NCBI GenBank assembly: GCA_910577015.1 | Contig: CAJTKU010000003.1 | Coordinates: forward strand, 1 to 64,000 | Source: an uncultured Lachnospiraceae bacterium | Lineage (GTDB): Bacteria > Bacillota > Clostridia > Lachnospirales > Lachnospiraceae | DNA: 64,000 bases | Reading direction: 5' to 3' | Part shown: positions 41,794 through 49,844 of the stretch, one piece after another | How positions within the stretch are numbered: the first letter of the stretch is position 1 | Layout: every line of letters begins with the position of its first letter | Notes under the pieces: generated by a model | Database searches by the model: none | What the model saw: only the letters and a program-made list of their open reading frames with translations | Told to the model about the DNA's origin: nothing | Program-made: the position numbers and the translations under genes

Positions 41794-42183
41794 ATGGATT
41801 TTCAGCACAGGATTCTGCCTTTTTACATGGCCTATTCCACACCGTATTTTATGCAGGAGGAAGACAGTGTTCTGCGTGATTTGGAATATCTCCAACAGAT
41901 GTATCCGATGCAGGCCAAGAAATTACAGAAACGGGTTGTGGAAGTTGTGGATACAATGGATTATGAAGGAAGCCTGCTATATGATGAATTTCCTGATAAG
42001 TGGCAGTTATACAGGCTGGCGCAGTCGGTTGTCGTCATATTAAAACAGGAGGAAGAAGAAAACGGCAATGTCCAGACATCGGAAGAGCTGTGGGGATGGA
42101 TAGAGAACATGGTCCAGATTATCCTTTTTTATGAAATCTACAAAAGAAGACACGGAGGACGAAGAGGTTTCTTAAAATTTTAG
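41794..42183 (+). CDS. Hypothetical protein (129 aa)
   Basis: Soluble, helical and acidic, with many aromatic residues (MDFQHRILPFYMAYSTPYFM at the start) and a basic C-terminal tail. GAAGGGTAGAG lies before the ATG. Unknown family; its place after the membrane protein suggests it belongs to the same unit. Confidence 0.7.
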   Translation: MDFQHRILPFYMAYSTPYFMQEEDSVLRDLEYLQQMYPMQAKKLQKRVVEVVDTMDYEGSLLYDEFPDKWQLYRLAQSVVVILKQEEEENGNVQTSEELWGWIENMVQIILFYEIYKRRHGGRRGFLKF

Positions 42184-42210
42184 TTGAGGTTTTGTGATAA
42201 AGCCATTAAA

Positions 42211-42272
42211 ATATAGTCATAGTGCCAAAAACCCTGGCCACAAGGGATAGGGTCCGGCGGCTATGACTATAT
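42211..42272. other. Perfect 12-bp inverted repeat enclosing a GC-rich core, before the methyltransferase gene
   Basis: ATATAGTCATAG (42211-42222) and CTATGACTATAT (42261-42272) are exact complements. The 38-nt interior includes AACCCTGGCCACAAGGGATA and GGGTCCGG, with ACCCT/AGGGT pairing. It ends 6 nt before the ribosome binding site of the next gene. It may be a cis-acting leader structure or an operator; it matches no riboswitch consensus I know. Confidence 0.6.
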
Positions 42273-42291
42273 CATTATGAGGAAAACCGGT

Positions 42292-43461
42292 ATGGAAGAG
42301 TTAAAAAGGCTGTTAGACGCCATAATAGATGATAAACTCTGTCAGGTGATAATCAGTAACCCGGCAGACAAAACCAAAGGAAGCAAAGTAAAGATACGGC
42401 CGGTACTGCTAAAGGACATGCTTATGTTTCAGGAAACTTTGTACCGGGAAAACAAAGTTTTTCACAGTAACCACGGGGCGGAAGAAATAAAAAAACGATT
42501 GTTATGCTATTTAGAGGGGCAATTCCGGCAGGCAGAACTTACGACTTTGGAATATACCGTAACGGTATTGGTGAGTAAAAAGGGAAAGGTCACCATAAAG
42601 AAAAAGGGGAGAATGACAGGTGACGGAGGGGATGAGGCTAAAAGACAGGATGTGCTTTGTCACAACCGCACCAAACAATATATTTTAGAAGAAGGAAAGC
42701 CGGTGGATTTTCTGGTCGGTCTGGGGGTACAGACTCCTGACGGCAGGATTGTTAAGGCAAAACATGATAAGTTCCGCCAGATAAACAGGTATCTGGAATT
42801 TATTGAAGATATTGTAAAGAAGCTGCCGACGGACAGGCCGGTAAAAATTATTGATTTTGGATGTGGAAAGTCGTATCTGACTTTTGCAATGTATTATTAT
42901 CTTCATGTTTTGCAGGGCTATGAACTGGAAGTAACGGGACTGGACTTAAAAGAGGATGTTATAGATATGTGCAATGCCCTTGCAAAAGAGTATCATTATG
43001 ACCATCTCCGGTTTGAGAAGGGGGATATCAGTACCTTTGCCGGAGCGGAAACAGTGGACTTGGTGGTAACGCTTCACGCATGTGACACGGCAACGGATTA
43101 TGCACTTGAAAAAGCGGTGAAGTGGGGAGCGAGGGTAATTTTGGCGGTGCCGTGCTGCCAGCACGAAGTAAACAGACAGATTGCATGCAGTCAACTGGCA
43201 AATATATTAAAGTACGGTTTAATAAAAGAGCGGTTATCTGCATTGATTACCGATGCAGTAAGGGCCAATCTTCTGGAAGAAATGGGTTATGAGACGCAAA
43301 TACTGGAATTTATAGATATGGATAATACACCAAAGAACTTGTTAATTCGCGCCGTGAAAAAAGAGGGTATGCGCCCAAAGAAAGCCGGTATTTGTGAAAC
43401 AACAAGATTCCTGCACGTGGAAACAACCCTGCAAAAGCTTTTGGAGGAGAGGGCAGAATGA
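42292..43461 (+). CDS. Class I SAM-dependent methyltransferase-like protein
   Basis: 389 residues from the ATG at 42292 (GAGG at 42279-42282, so the ATG at 42277 is unlikely). An N-terminal domain of about 170 residues is followed by a Rossmann methyltransferase domain: motif I IIDFGCGKSYLTFAMYY (about 183-199), motif II VTGLDLKEDVI, VVTLHACDTATDYAL and AVPCCQHE. This matches the THUMP-less, methyltransferase-domain family with a HACDTATD motif, likely acting on RNA. The substrate is unknown. It overlaps the next gene by 4 bp. Confidence 0.87.
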   Translation: MEELKRLLDAIIDDKLCQVIISNPADKTKGSKVKIRPVLLKDMLMFQETLYRENKVFHSNHGAEEIKKRLLCYLEGQFRQAELTTLEYTVTVLVSKKGKVTIKKKGRMTGDGGDEAKRQDVLCHNRTKQYILEEGKPVDFLVGLGVQTPDGRIVKAKHDKFRQINRYLEFIEDIVKKLPTDRPVKIIDFGCGKSYLTFAMYYYLHVLQGYELEVTGLDLKEDVIDMCNALAKEYHYDHLRFEKGDISTFAGAETVDLVVTLHACDTATDYALEKAVKWGARVILAVPCCQHEVNRQIACSQLANILKYGLIKERLSALITDAVRANLLEEMGYETQILEFIDMDNTPKNLLIRAVKKEGMRPKKAGICETTRFLHVETTLQKLLEERAE

Positions 43462-45980
43462 AAAAAGCAATTATAAAGGGAATCGTCTTCGGACTGACCT
43501 TTTTTGCCGCGTTGGTGATTATCAGCCGGGTTATCAATAAAGGAAACAATGACATGACAGTGGAGATGGCTCCGGCAGCATTTCCGGTTATTTTTATGGG
43601 AAACGACGGCGTGAAGTACAATGAATTGCATGGCTATGCCAATCCCATGGCTCCGGCATATATGCGTGATACGGTAACTGCATTGAATGAAGGCCGTTCC
43701 ACGGAATTTACGATAGAGACCTATGGGCAGCATGTTAACGGAATTACCTTTGAGGTAAGAAGCATAGACGGGGAGCGCCTGATTGAAAATACCCGGGTGT
43801 CGGAATATGAAGAAAAGGCAGGTGTGCTTACAGGAAAGATAACGGTAAAGGATTTGATAGACGAAAACACGGAGTATATGCTGGTATTGCTGCTGGAAGC
43901 GGAGGGAGGGGAAACCATCCGGTATTATACCAGAATTGTATGGGATAAAGGATATCACCTGGCAGAAAAGCTGCAATTTGCCATGTCCTTCCATGAAAAG
44001 ACATTTGACAAGGAAGAGGCAAAAGACCTGGCAAAATACATGGAAACAAATGCCGAAGGGGACAATTCCACATTGCACAAAGTGGATATTCATTGCAGCC
44101 TGAATCAGGTTTCATGGGGAAATCTGGCCGTTACCAGAATCACGGAACCGGTTTTCAATGTTACGGAGCTGGCGTCACAGACTGCAAGCGTTACGGCACA
44201 TTATATTGTTGCGGCTCCAAACAATAATGATACCAATTATTTTTACGTGGAAGAATACTACAGGCTGCGTTATACTGCTGACAGGACATATCTGCTGGAC
44301 TATTGCCGCACTATGAACAGCCTTTTGAATGAGAAGGGCGACATCTATGTCAATGATAAGATAGTTCTGGGGATTGAGGATGAAAACCTGCCTATCAAGG
44401 AAAGTGAAGACGGCAATGTGGTTGCATTTGAAATCCAGAACAGGATATACAGTTATAATGTGACTACCAATAAAATGGCAGTGGTTTTTGGATTTTATGA
44501 TAAGGATAATGCGGATGCAAGAACCTTGTATAACCAGCATGGTATGAAAATACTGAATATTGACGAAGGCGGCAATATGCAGTTTGTGGTATACGGATAT
44601 ATGAACAGGGGACGGCACGAAGGGGAAGTCGGCATTCAGCTTTATTATTATGACAGTGCAAGGAATACCATAGAAGAAGCCCTTTATATCCCTTATGACA
44701 AGACATACCAGATTTTAAAGGCGGAACTGGAACCTCTTCTCTACCTCAGCAGGGAAAACTTTCTCTATTTTAAACTGGAAAACGCTGTGTATGAGGTAAA
44801 CCTGAGTGAAAAAACTTACAGCCGCATTATTGAAGTGCAGGATGACGACAGTATGCAGGTGTCGGCCAACAATAAGATGGTGGTATGGCAGGCCGGGGGC
44901 GGACTGTATGAAACGGAAGAGTTGATTCTGATGAATCTGGGAAGCCGTGATAAAATATCTATTCGCGCAGGTGCAGATGACTATATTATGCCGCTTGGCT
45001 TTATGGGGGAGGATTTGGTATACGGGCTGGCGCACAAGGAGGATTTATTGACGGACAGTGCGGGGAGGACGACGTTTCCCATGTATGCGGTTTATATTCA
45101 GGACGCCCAGGGAAAACTGCTGAAGACATACAGACAGGAGGACATTTACATCAGCGGATGCAGCATGCAGTCTAACCAGATTAATCTGGACAGACTGGTG
45201 AAGCTGCCGGACGGCAGTTATTCGGAAACGTCGCAGGATTATATTATGGACAGCAACGAAACATCTTCCGGAAAAAATACCATCAAGACCGTAATTACGG
45301 AAAATTACGGCAAATATGTGCAGATAGCATTGAAAAAGACGATAGATGCCAAAACCATACAAGTGCTTACCCCCAAAGAGGTCCTGTATGAAGGCGGAAG
45401 AATGCTTACCCTTGCGGGGGAATCTCCCACAGAAAGATATTATGTATATGGACCGCTGGGAGTGGAAGGAATATTCGGGGACCCGGCAAAGGCGGTAATG
45501 CTGGCAGACGCAAAATCGGGGGTTGTCATGAATGATGAGGGCGATTATGTGTGGATGCGGGGCAACCGTGTCAGCAGAAACCAGATTATGGCGATTGAAG
45601 CGGCCTCCGTTTCAGAAGAAAGGGACAGCCTGGCCGTGTGCCTGGACGTCATGCTGAAGTACGAGGGGGTAATCCGAAATTCCGCATATATGCTTTCAAA
45701 GGGAGAAACCGTGCATTCCATCCTGGAAAGCAGTTTGGAAAATACACGGATTCTGGATTTGAAAGGATGTTCTTTGGATATGATTCTGTATTATGTGAAT
45801 CAGGATATCCCTGTCCTTGCCTATCTGGAAGATGGAAGCGCTGTGCTGATTATCGGTTTTAACGAGTATAATATTGTATTGCTAAATCCGCAGAAGGGTG
45901 TGATTGAAAAAGCCGGCATGAATGATTCCGCCAAATGGCTGGAGGAAAACGGCAACTGTTTTATCACTTATATCCGGTAA
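43458..45980 (+). CDS. Large membrane-anchored protein with a degenerate C39-like C-terminal domain
   Basis: 840 residues. One N-terminal membrane helix (about 7-27), then a beta-rich extracytoplasmic region (about 40-690) with propeller-like strands. A C-terminal domain (about 720-840) has the layout of C39-type peptidases: LAVCLDVMLKYEGV, then ILDLKGCSLDMILYYVNQDI, PVLAYLEDGSAVLIIGFNEY and NGNCFITYI. In active C39 enzymes the first segment has Cys in a DCGPA-type motif and the later one has GH; here those residues are absent (GSAVLI in place of GHAV). It is probably a non-catalytic binding domain. No function is known. Confidence 0.72.
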   Translation: MKKAIIKGIVFGLTFFAALVIISRVINKGNNDMTVEMAPAAFPVIFMGNDGVKYNELHGYANPMAPAYMRDTVTALNEGRSTEFTIETYGQHVNGITFEVRSIDGERLIENTRVSEYEEKAGVLTGKITVKDLIDENTEYMLVLLLEAEGGETIRYYTRIVWDKGYHLAEKLQFAMSFHEKTFDKEEAKDLAKYMETNAEGDNSTLHKVDIHCSLNQVSWGNLAVTRITEPVFNVTELASQTASVTAHYIVAAPNNNDTNYFYVEEYYRLRYTADRTYLLDYCRTMNSLLNEKGDIYVNDKIVLGIEDENLPIKESEDGNVVAFEIQNRIYSYNVTTNKMAVVFGFYDKDNADARTLYNQHGMKILNIDEGGNMQFVVYGYMNRGRHEGEVGIQLYYYDSARNTIEEALYIPYDKTYQILKAELEPLLYLSRENFLYFKLENAVYEVNLSEKTYSRIIEVQDDDSMQVSANNKMVVWQAGGGLYETEELILMNLGSRDKISIRAGADDYIMPLGFMGEDLVYGLAHKEDLLTDSAGRTTFPMYAVYIQDAQGKLLKTYRQEDIYISGCSMQSNQINLDRLVKLPDGSYSETSQDYIMDSNETSSGKNTIKTVITENYGKYVQIALKKTIDAKTIQVLTPKEVLYEGGRMLTLAGESPTERYYVYGPLGVEGIFGDPAKAVMLADAKSGVVMNDEGDYVWMRGNRVSRNQIMAIEAASVSEERDSLAVCLDVMLKYEGVIRNSAYMLSKGETVHSILESSLENTRILDLKGCSLDMILYYVNQDIPVLAYLEDGSAVLIIGFNEYNIVLLNPQKGVIEKAGMNDSAKWLEENGNCFITYIR

Positions 45981-46121
45981 AATGGCCCATGCAACCAATA
46001 GTTGCCCTCCGAATGCGGGAATTGAAAACCAGAATGTATAGCGCAACCGGTGTGGTTTCCCTATACTGGACATTGCAGAGCTGCAAAAGAAAATGCGTGG
46101 GAAACGCAGATGGGAGCATAT

Positions 46122-46931
46122 ATGAATATAGAGATTGCAAATCGTTTGGTGAACCTGCGAAAGCAGAACAATCTTTCGCAGGAAGCACTGGCGGAAAAAC
46201 TGGGCATAAGCCGACAGGCGGTCAGCAAATGGGAGCGCGCCGAAGCGTCGCCGGATACGGACAATCTGATATTACTGGCAAGGCTGTACGGTGTATCCTT
46301 AGATGAATTGCTTCGGACAGAGGATGAAATTCCCATGCCGGAAGAGAATGCATGGAATCCGGAAACAGAAACGGAAAATAAGGAATGGGAGTATGCGGAA
46401 AAAGAGGGAGAGAATGCACACATTTATATAGGAAAAGAAGGTATCCATATTTCAAAGGATGGAGAGCAGGTGCATGTGGACTGGAACGGAGCTCATGGCA
46501 GGGAAATGGGCGGCGCCGGGTATAGAAGCGGCTGGGACGGCATCCACATTATAGAGAACGGTGAGGAAATTTATCCGCAGCAGGGCTGGGCGGCAGAACC
46601 CAGACGCCGCTTTCCGGTAGCGCTTTTTATCTGCATTGCGTATCTGGCGATTGGAATTGTCTATCAGGCATGGCATCCGGGCTGGCTGCTGCTTTTATGG
46701 ATTCCGATTCTGGAGAGCCTGATTAGTTCTGTGAAAAAAAGAAATGCAAGTTGTTTTGCTTATCCCGTGGCGGCGCTGGTATTTTTTCTGTCACTGGGCA
46801 TTTTTACCGGCAACTGGCTGGGATGGATTGCTTTCCTTACAATTCCCCTGTATTATTCGCTGGTATCCTATCTAAAGTCGCTGAGCCGCCATAGAAAGTG
46901 GAAGAAGCAGCAGAAGAAAGGGGGAATGTGA
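46122..46931 (+). CDS. XRE-family HTH protein with C-terminal membrane helices
   Basis: 269 residues from the ATG at 46122 (GGGAG just upstream). The Cro/CI-type HTH covers 1-65 (LRKQNNLSQEALAEKLGISR, QAVSKWERAEASPD). An acidic linker and a Gly/His-rich stretch (GKEGIHISKDGEQVHV) follow, then three or four membrane helices (about 165-245) and a basic tail. This is a membrane-tethered regulator. It lies 2 nt before the DUF4097 gene, so the two likely act in one envelope-response pathway. Confidence 0.88.
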   Translation: MNIEIANRLVNLRKQNNLSQEALAEKLGISRQAVSKWERAEASPDTDNLILLARLYGVSLDELLRTEDEIPMPEENAWNPETETENKEWEYAEKEGENAHIYIGKEGIHISKDGEQVHVDWNGAHGREMGGAGYRSGWDGIHIIENGEEIYPQQGWAAEPRRRFPVALFICIAYLAIGIVYQAWHPGWLLLLWIPILESLISSVKKRNASCFAYPVAALVFFLSLGIFTGNWLGWIAFLTIPLYYSLVSYLKSLSRHRKWKKQQKKGGM

Positions 46932-46932
46932 A

Positions 46933-47799
46933 ATGTGGTTTGGCGGTGATGAAGTTTTGCATACAGGCAAATTTGCATTGGATGGAATAAAGACAATCTG
47001 GGTGAGAAGCAGTTCGCACGACATCTGTTTTTTTCATACAGAGGAAACCGAACTGGTGATAAAGGAATATGGAAGTGACGTAAACGCAAAGGTGGAGAAG
47101 CGGGGGGAGGATACCCTGTGCATTGAAACGTCAGAAGAAAAACACCATTTTTGGTTTAACAGGGGTATTTACATAGGGAAGTCATGTAAAACAGAGTTGT
47201 ATGTGCCGGAGGGTTTTCGGGGGCAGATATATGCGGAAAGCGGGAGCGGGGATATTGTGTTTGATTCGGCATGGAGCGTGCAGAATCTACAGATAAAAAC
47301 GCATAGCGGAGATATCTCCATCAAAAATATGAGGGCGGAGCATATTCTGGTGGAGAGCGAAAGCGGTGACGTCGATGTGGAAGAAGCATGGGGTGACAGG
47401 CAGTTTTTTACACACAGCGGCGACATCTGTGTGGAAAGAGGAACGGGCTGTATGCACGCTGAGACACAGAGCGGAGATATGGACATAAAAGAACTGGATG
47501 CCGGGACAAAAATCGGCAGCGCCAGCGGTGATATCTGTGCCGGTTTCAGGACTGTCGGCGGGCAGGCGGAGATTTTCACCACAAGTGGGGATATTGATGT
47601 AAAAATTGCCGCAGACAGCTGCTTTGGATTGGAAGCAACAACTGTCAGCGGCGATATTGTAACTCATTTAGAGCATACCCGGACCAGCGCGCAGGGTGAG
47701 AACCATGTTGTGGCATGGACAGGGAGCGATATGGATAAGCAGAAGACATCCGGCATACATGTATCTTCAGTCAGCGGGGATATCAGCCTGCATAATTAA
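46933..47799 (+). CDS. DUF4097 beta-helix protein
   Basis: 288 residues. Nine (S/G)-G-D-(I/V/M) repeats (GSGDIVF, HSGDISI, ESGDVDV, HSGDICV, QSGDMDI, ASGDICA, TSGDIDV, VSGDIVT, VSGDISL) are spaced 15-30 residues and predict a beta-solenoid. There is no signal peptide. In other Firmicutes DUF4097 proteins accompany envelope-stress regulators, and here one is coupled to an HTH-membrane protein. Confidence 0.9.
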   Translation: MWFGGDEVLHTGKFALDGIKTIWVRSSSHDICFFHTEETELVIKEYGSDVNAKVEKRGEDTLCIETSEEKHHFWFNRGIYIGKSCKTELYVPEGFRGQIYAESGSGDIVFDSAWSVQNLQIKTHSGDISIKNMRAEHILVESESGDVDVEEAWGDRQFFTHSGDICVERGTGCMHAETQSGDMDIKELDAGTKIGSASGDICAGFRTVGGQAEIFTTSGDIDVKIAADSCFGLEATTVSGDIVTHLEHTRTSAQGENHVVAWTGSDMDKQKTSGIHVSSVSGDISLHN

Positions 47800-47805
47800 A
47801 TCTGT

Positions 47806-48297
47806 TTATGCGGTTTTAAAAATCCGTGCGGCATTCTTTTGCAGGGCCAATAAGAGTATCATGCCAAGGACGCCGCAGGAAATCACTTCACCGGCTCCAA
47901 CCGTCAGTACCAGATACCACCACGCGTCCACCAGTCCGTAGCCGTAAATCAGCACAAATGGAACGATGACGGCATTGGCGAGGATGGTGGGCAGGGGAAC
48001 CAGCCATTTCTTTTTGCGTACAAGGTATGCGCCGACAGCGCCGATAAGGGAAGCAAGGCTGCCGATTACAATATCAAGCAGGCATCCGCCGGTTAACAGA
48101 TTGGAAAGCATACAGCCGATATACAGGCCGGGTATGGCGGCAGGGGTAAAAAAGGGAAGGATGGCGAGCATCTCCGAAAGGCGCACCTGTATGGCGCCGG
48201 AGGCCAGTCCGAAAGCGTTGGCAACAAAAGTCAACACGACATAGAGGGCAGCAATCATGGCTGCCTGCGACAGAAACAGTACTTTTTTGTTTTTCAT
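47806..48297 (-). CDS. queT: QueT-type queuosine precursor transporter (ECF S component)
   Basis: 163 residues from the ATG at 48297 (AAAGGAG upstream). Five or six membrane helices; the family pattern is QAAMIAALYVVLTFVANAFG, then IQVRLSEMLAILPFF and the Gly-rich TGGCLLDIVIGSLASLIGAV. It is the substrate-binding part of an ECF transporter for a queuosine precursor (preQ1 or preQ0). Its leader has the fold of a preQ1 riboswitch, which supports the assignment. It converges with the DUF4097 gene. Confidence 0.93.
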   Translation of the reverse strand: MKNKKVLFLSQAAMIAALYVVLTFVANAFGLASGAIQVRLSEMLAILPFFTPAAIPGLYIGCMLSNLLTGGCLLDIVIGSLASLIGAVGAYLVRKKKWLVPLPTILANAVIVPFVLIYGYGLVDAWWYLVLTVGAGEVISCGVLGMILLLALQKNAARIFKTA

Positions 48298-48305
48298 ATT
48301 CTTTT

Positions 48306-48370
48306 CTCCTTTAGTTTTGTTTTTTTGCCGTCCGCAGGACGGGTAGGTGAGGAAGGTCTCGAACTCACCG
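48306..48370 (-). promoter_or_regulatory. Candidate preQ1-class riboswitch (H-type pseudoknot) in the queT leader
   Basis: On the minus strand: stem GGTGAG/CTCACC (48364-48369 with 48346-48351) closes a 12-nt loop TTCGAGACCTTC. An independent hairpin (CCGTCC-TGC-GGACGG) and an A-rich tail ending in ACTAAAGGAG follow. CCTT in the loop can pair with AAGG of the ribosome binding site, so ligand binding could hide it. A separate helix in the long connecting loop is like class III preQ1 riboswitches. The assignment rests on layout and on queT; it was not checked against a covariance model. Confidence 0.5.
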
Positions 48371-48385
48371 CTGTTACGAGAGTTA

Positions 48386-48413
48386 ATTATAAAGGAAAAG
48401 AAGAATATGTCAA
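48386..48413 (-). promoter_or_regulatory. Promoter of queT
   Basis: On the minus strand: TTGACA (48408-48413), a 16-nt spacer and TATAAT (48386-48391). Transcription should start near 48379 and give a leader of about 80 nt. Confidence 0.8.
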
Positions 48414-48456
48414 GAAAAATATAGAAACACAGACTACAGGTAAGGAGGATTTTAAT

Positions 48457-49842
48457 ATGTTGGAGGATTTTATTTCCGGTAAGAAAGGGCTTTTTGCCAC
48501 CGGTGTACACACGGAGCTGCGGGCGCAGGAAAACCGGCAGAGGCAGGTTGTTCTGGTGCAGGGCAACCTGACGGGCAATGTGAGGGTGGAAACTGCGGGC
48601 GTCAATGCAAGGGTATGCAAAAACGGGGTATACGGTTTTTCATCCATGGCAGAGTGTTCCGGTATGGCAGCTGAAACCGTACTGAAGGCGGCAACGGAAA
48701 ATGCAATGTTTATGGACAGGCATGTACAAAAGGGAAAGGGCATGTTTCCTTCCGTTGGTCAGGGGAATTTTCCGTCAGGAAAAGAGATAATGGACACGGA
48801 GCAGAAGCGGTACATAGAGTTTGTGAAAGAGATGGATGCTTATATTCTGGACAAGTATCCGAAACTTTCCAGCAGGACTGTCATTTTGTCGGCGGATTCC
48901 ATGGAGAAACGCATCTGCACATCGGATGGTTATGACGGACATGTAGTGATGCCGAGAAACTACATTTATGTATTTTTAAACAGTGAAACAGGTGCAGGGG
49001 CGCCGGTGGAACTCTTTGATGTGATGGGCGGATTCGGTAATTTCGAGGATGTATTTAAGGAGCCGTCCCGGCTGTATCCGAAAATTGACAGCCTGTATGA
49101 AAAACTGATGCAAAAACGCGAAGGCATCTATCCGGAAGCAGGGTATAAAACCGTGGTGCTTGGCGGCATCCTGCCCGGTATGCTGGCGCATGAAGCGGTA
49201 GGCCATACCGTGGAGGCGGATTTGGTGCTCGGCGGTTCTGTGGCGGGTCCGTCCCTGCATAAGCAGGTGGCATCCGAAAAGGTAAGTCTGATTGATTTTG
49301 CCCATACGGCATTTGGCAAAAATACGCCGCTTCCCGTCTATGTAGATGATGAAGGCACTCCGGCAGAAGACGCGGTGCTTATTAAAGACGGTATTTTGGA
49401 AGGATATATGAACAACAGGGAAAGCGCGGAGCATTTTGGCGTAAAACCGCAGGGAAATGCGCGTGCGTACAGCTTTTCGGACGAGCCGTTAATCCGCATG
49501 AGAAATACTGCCGTACTTCCGGGAAAAGACAAACTGGAAGATATGATTGCTTCGGTGGAGGATGGCTATTACTTTACAAATTCCAATAACGGGCAGGCGG
49601 ATATGACCGGAGAATTTATGTTTGGCGTGTGTATGGGGTATGAGATTAAAAACGGCAAACTGGGACGCGCTGTTTTGGACAGCACCATCTCAGGAGTGGC
49701 ATTTGAGATGTTAAAGACCGTGGACATGGTTTCCGATGAGGTTATCTGGACAAGTTCGGGATTCTGTGGCAAGAAACAGCCTATGCCTGTCGGTATGGGT
49801 GGTCCTGCTCTTCGCTGTAAAGTCATGATAGGAGGTCGTTAA
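48457..49842 (+). CDS. tldD: TldD-type metalloprotease subunit
   Basis: 461 residues from the ATG at 48457 (AAGGAGG 8 nt upstream). The zinc motif HEAVGH (about 246-251) is intact, followed by GTPAEDAVLIKDGILEGYM and SDEPLIRMRNT. TldD forms a heterodimer with TldE/PmbA and cuts unfolded peptides; it processes microcin B17 and CcdA antitoxin in E. coli. The partner follows 2 nt downstream. Confidence 0.93.
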   Translation: MLEDFISGKKGLFATGVHTELRAQENRQRQVVLVQGNLTGNVRVETAGVNARVCKNGVYGFSSMAECSGMAAETVLKAATENAMFMDRHVQKGKGMFPSVGQGNFPSGKEIMDTEQKRYIEFVKEMDAYILDKYPKLSSRTVILSADSMEKRICTSDGYDGHVVMPRNYIYVFLNSETGAGAPVELFDVMGGFGNFEDVFKEPSRLYPKIDSLYEKLMQKREGIYPEAGYKTVVLGGILPGMLAHEAVGHTVEADLVLGGSVAGPSLHKQVASEKVSLIDFAHTAFGKNTPLPVYVDDEGTPAEDAVLIKDGILEGYMNNRESAEHFGVKPQGNARAYSFSDEPLIRMRNTAVLPGKDKLEDMIASVEDGYYFTNSNNGQADMTGEFMFGVCMGYEIKNGKLGRAVLDSTISGVAFEMLKTVDMVSDEVIWTSSGFCGKKQPMPVGMGGPALRCKVMIGGR

Positions 49843-49844
49843 GG

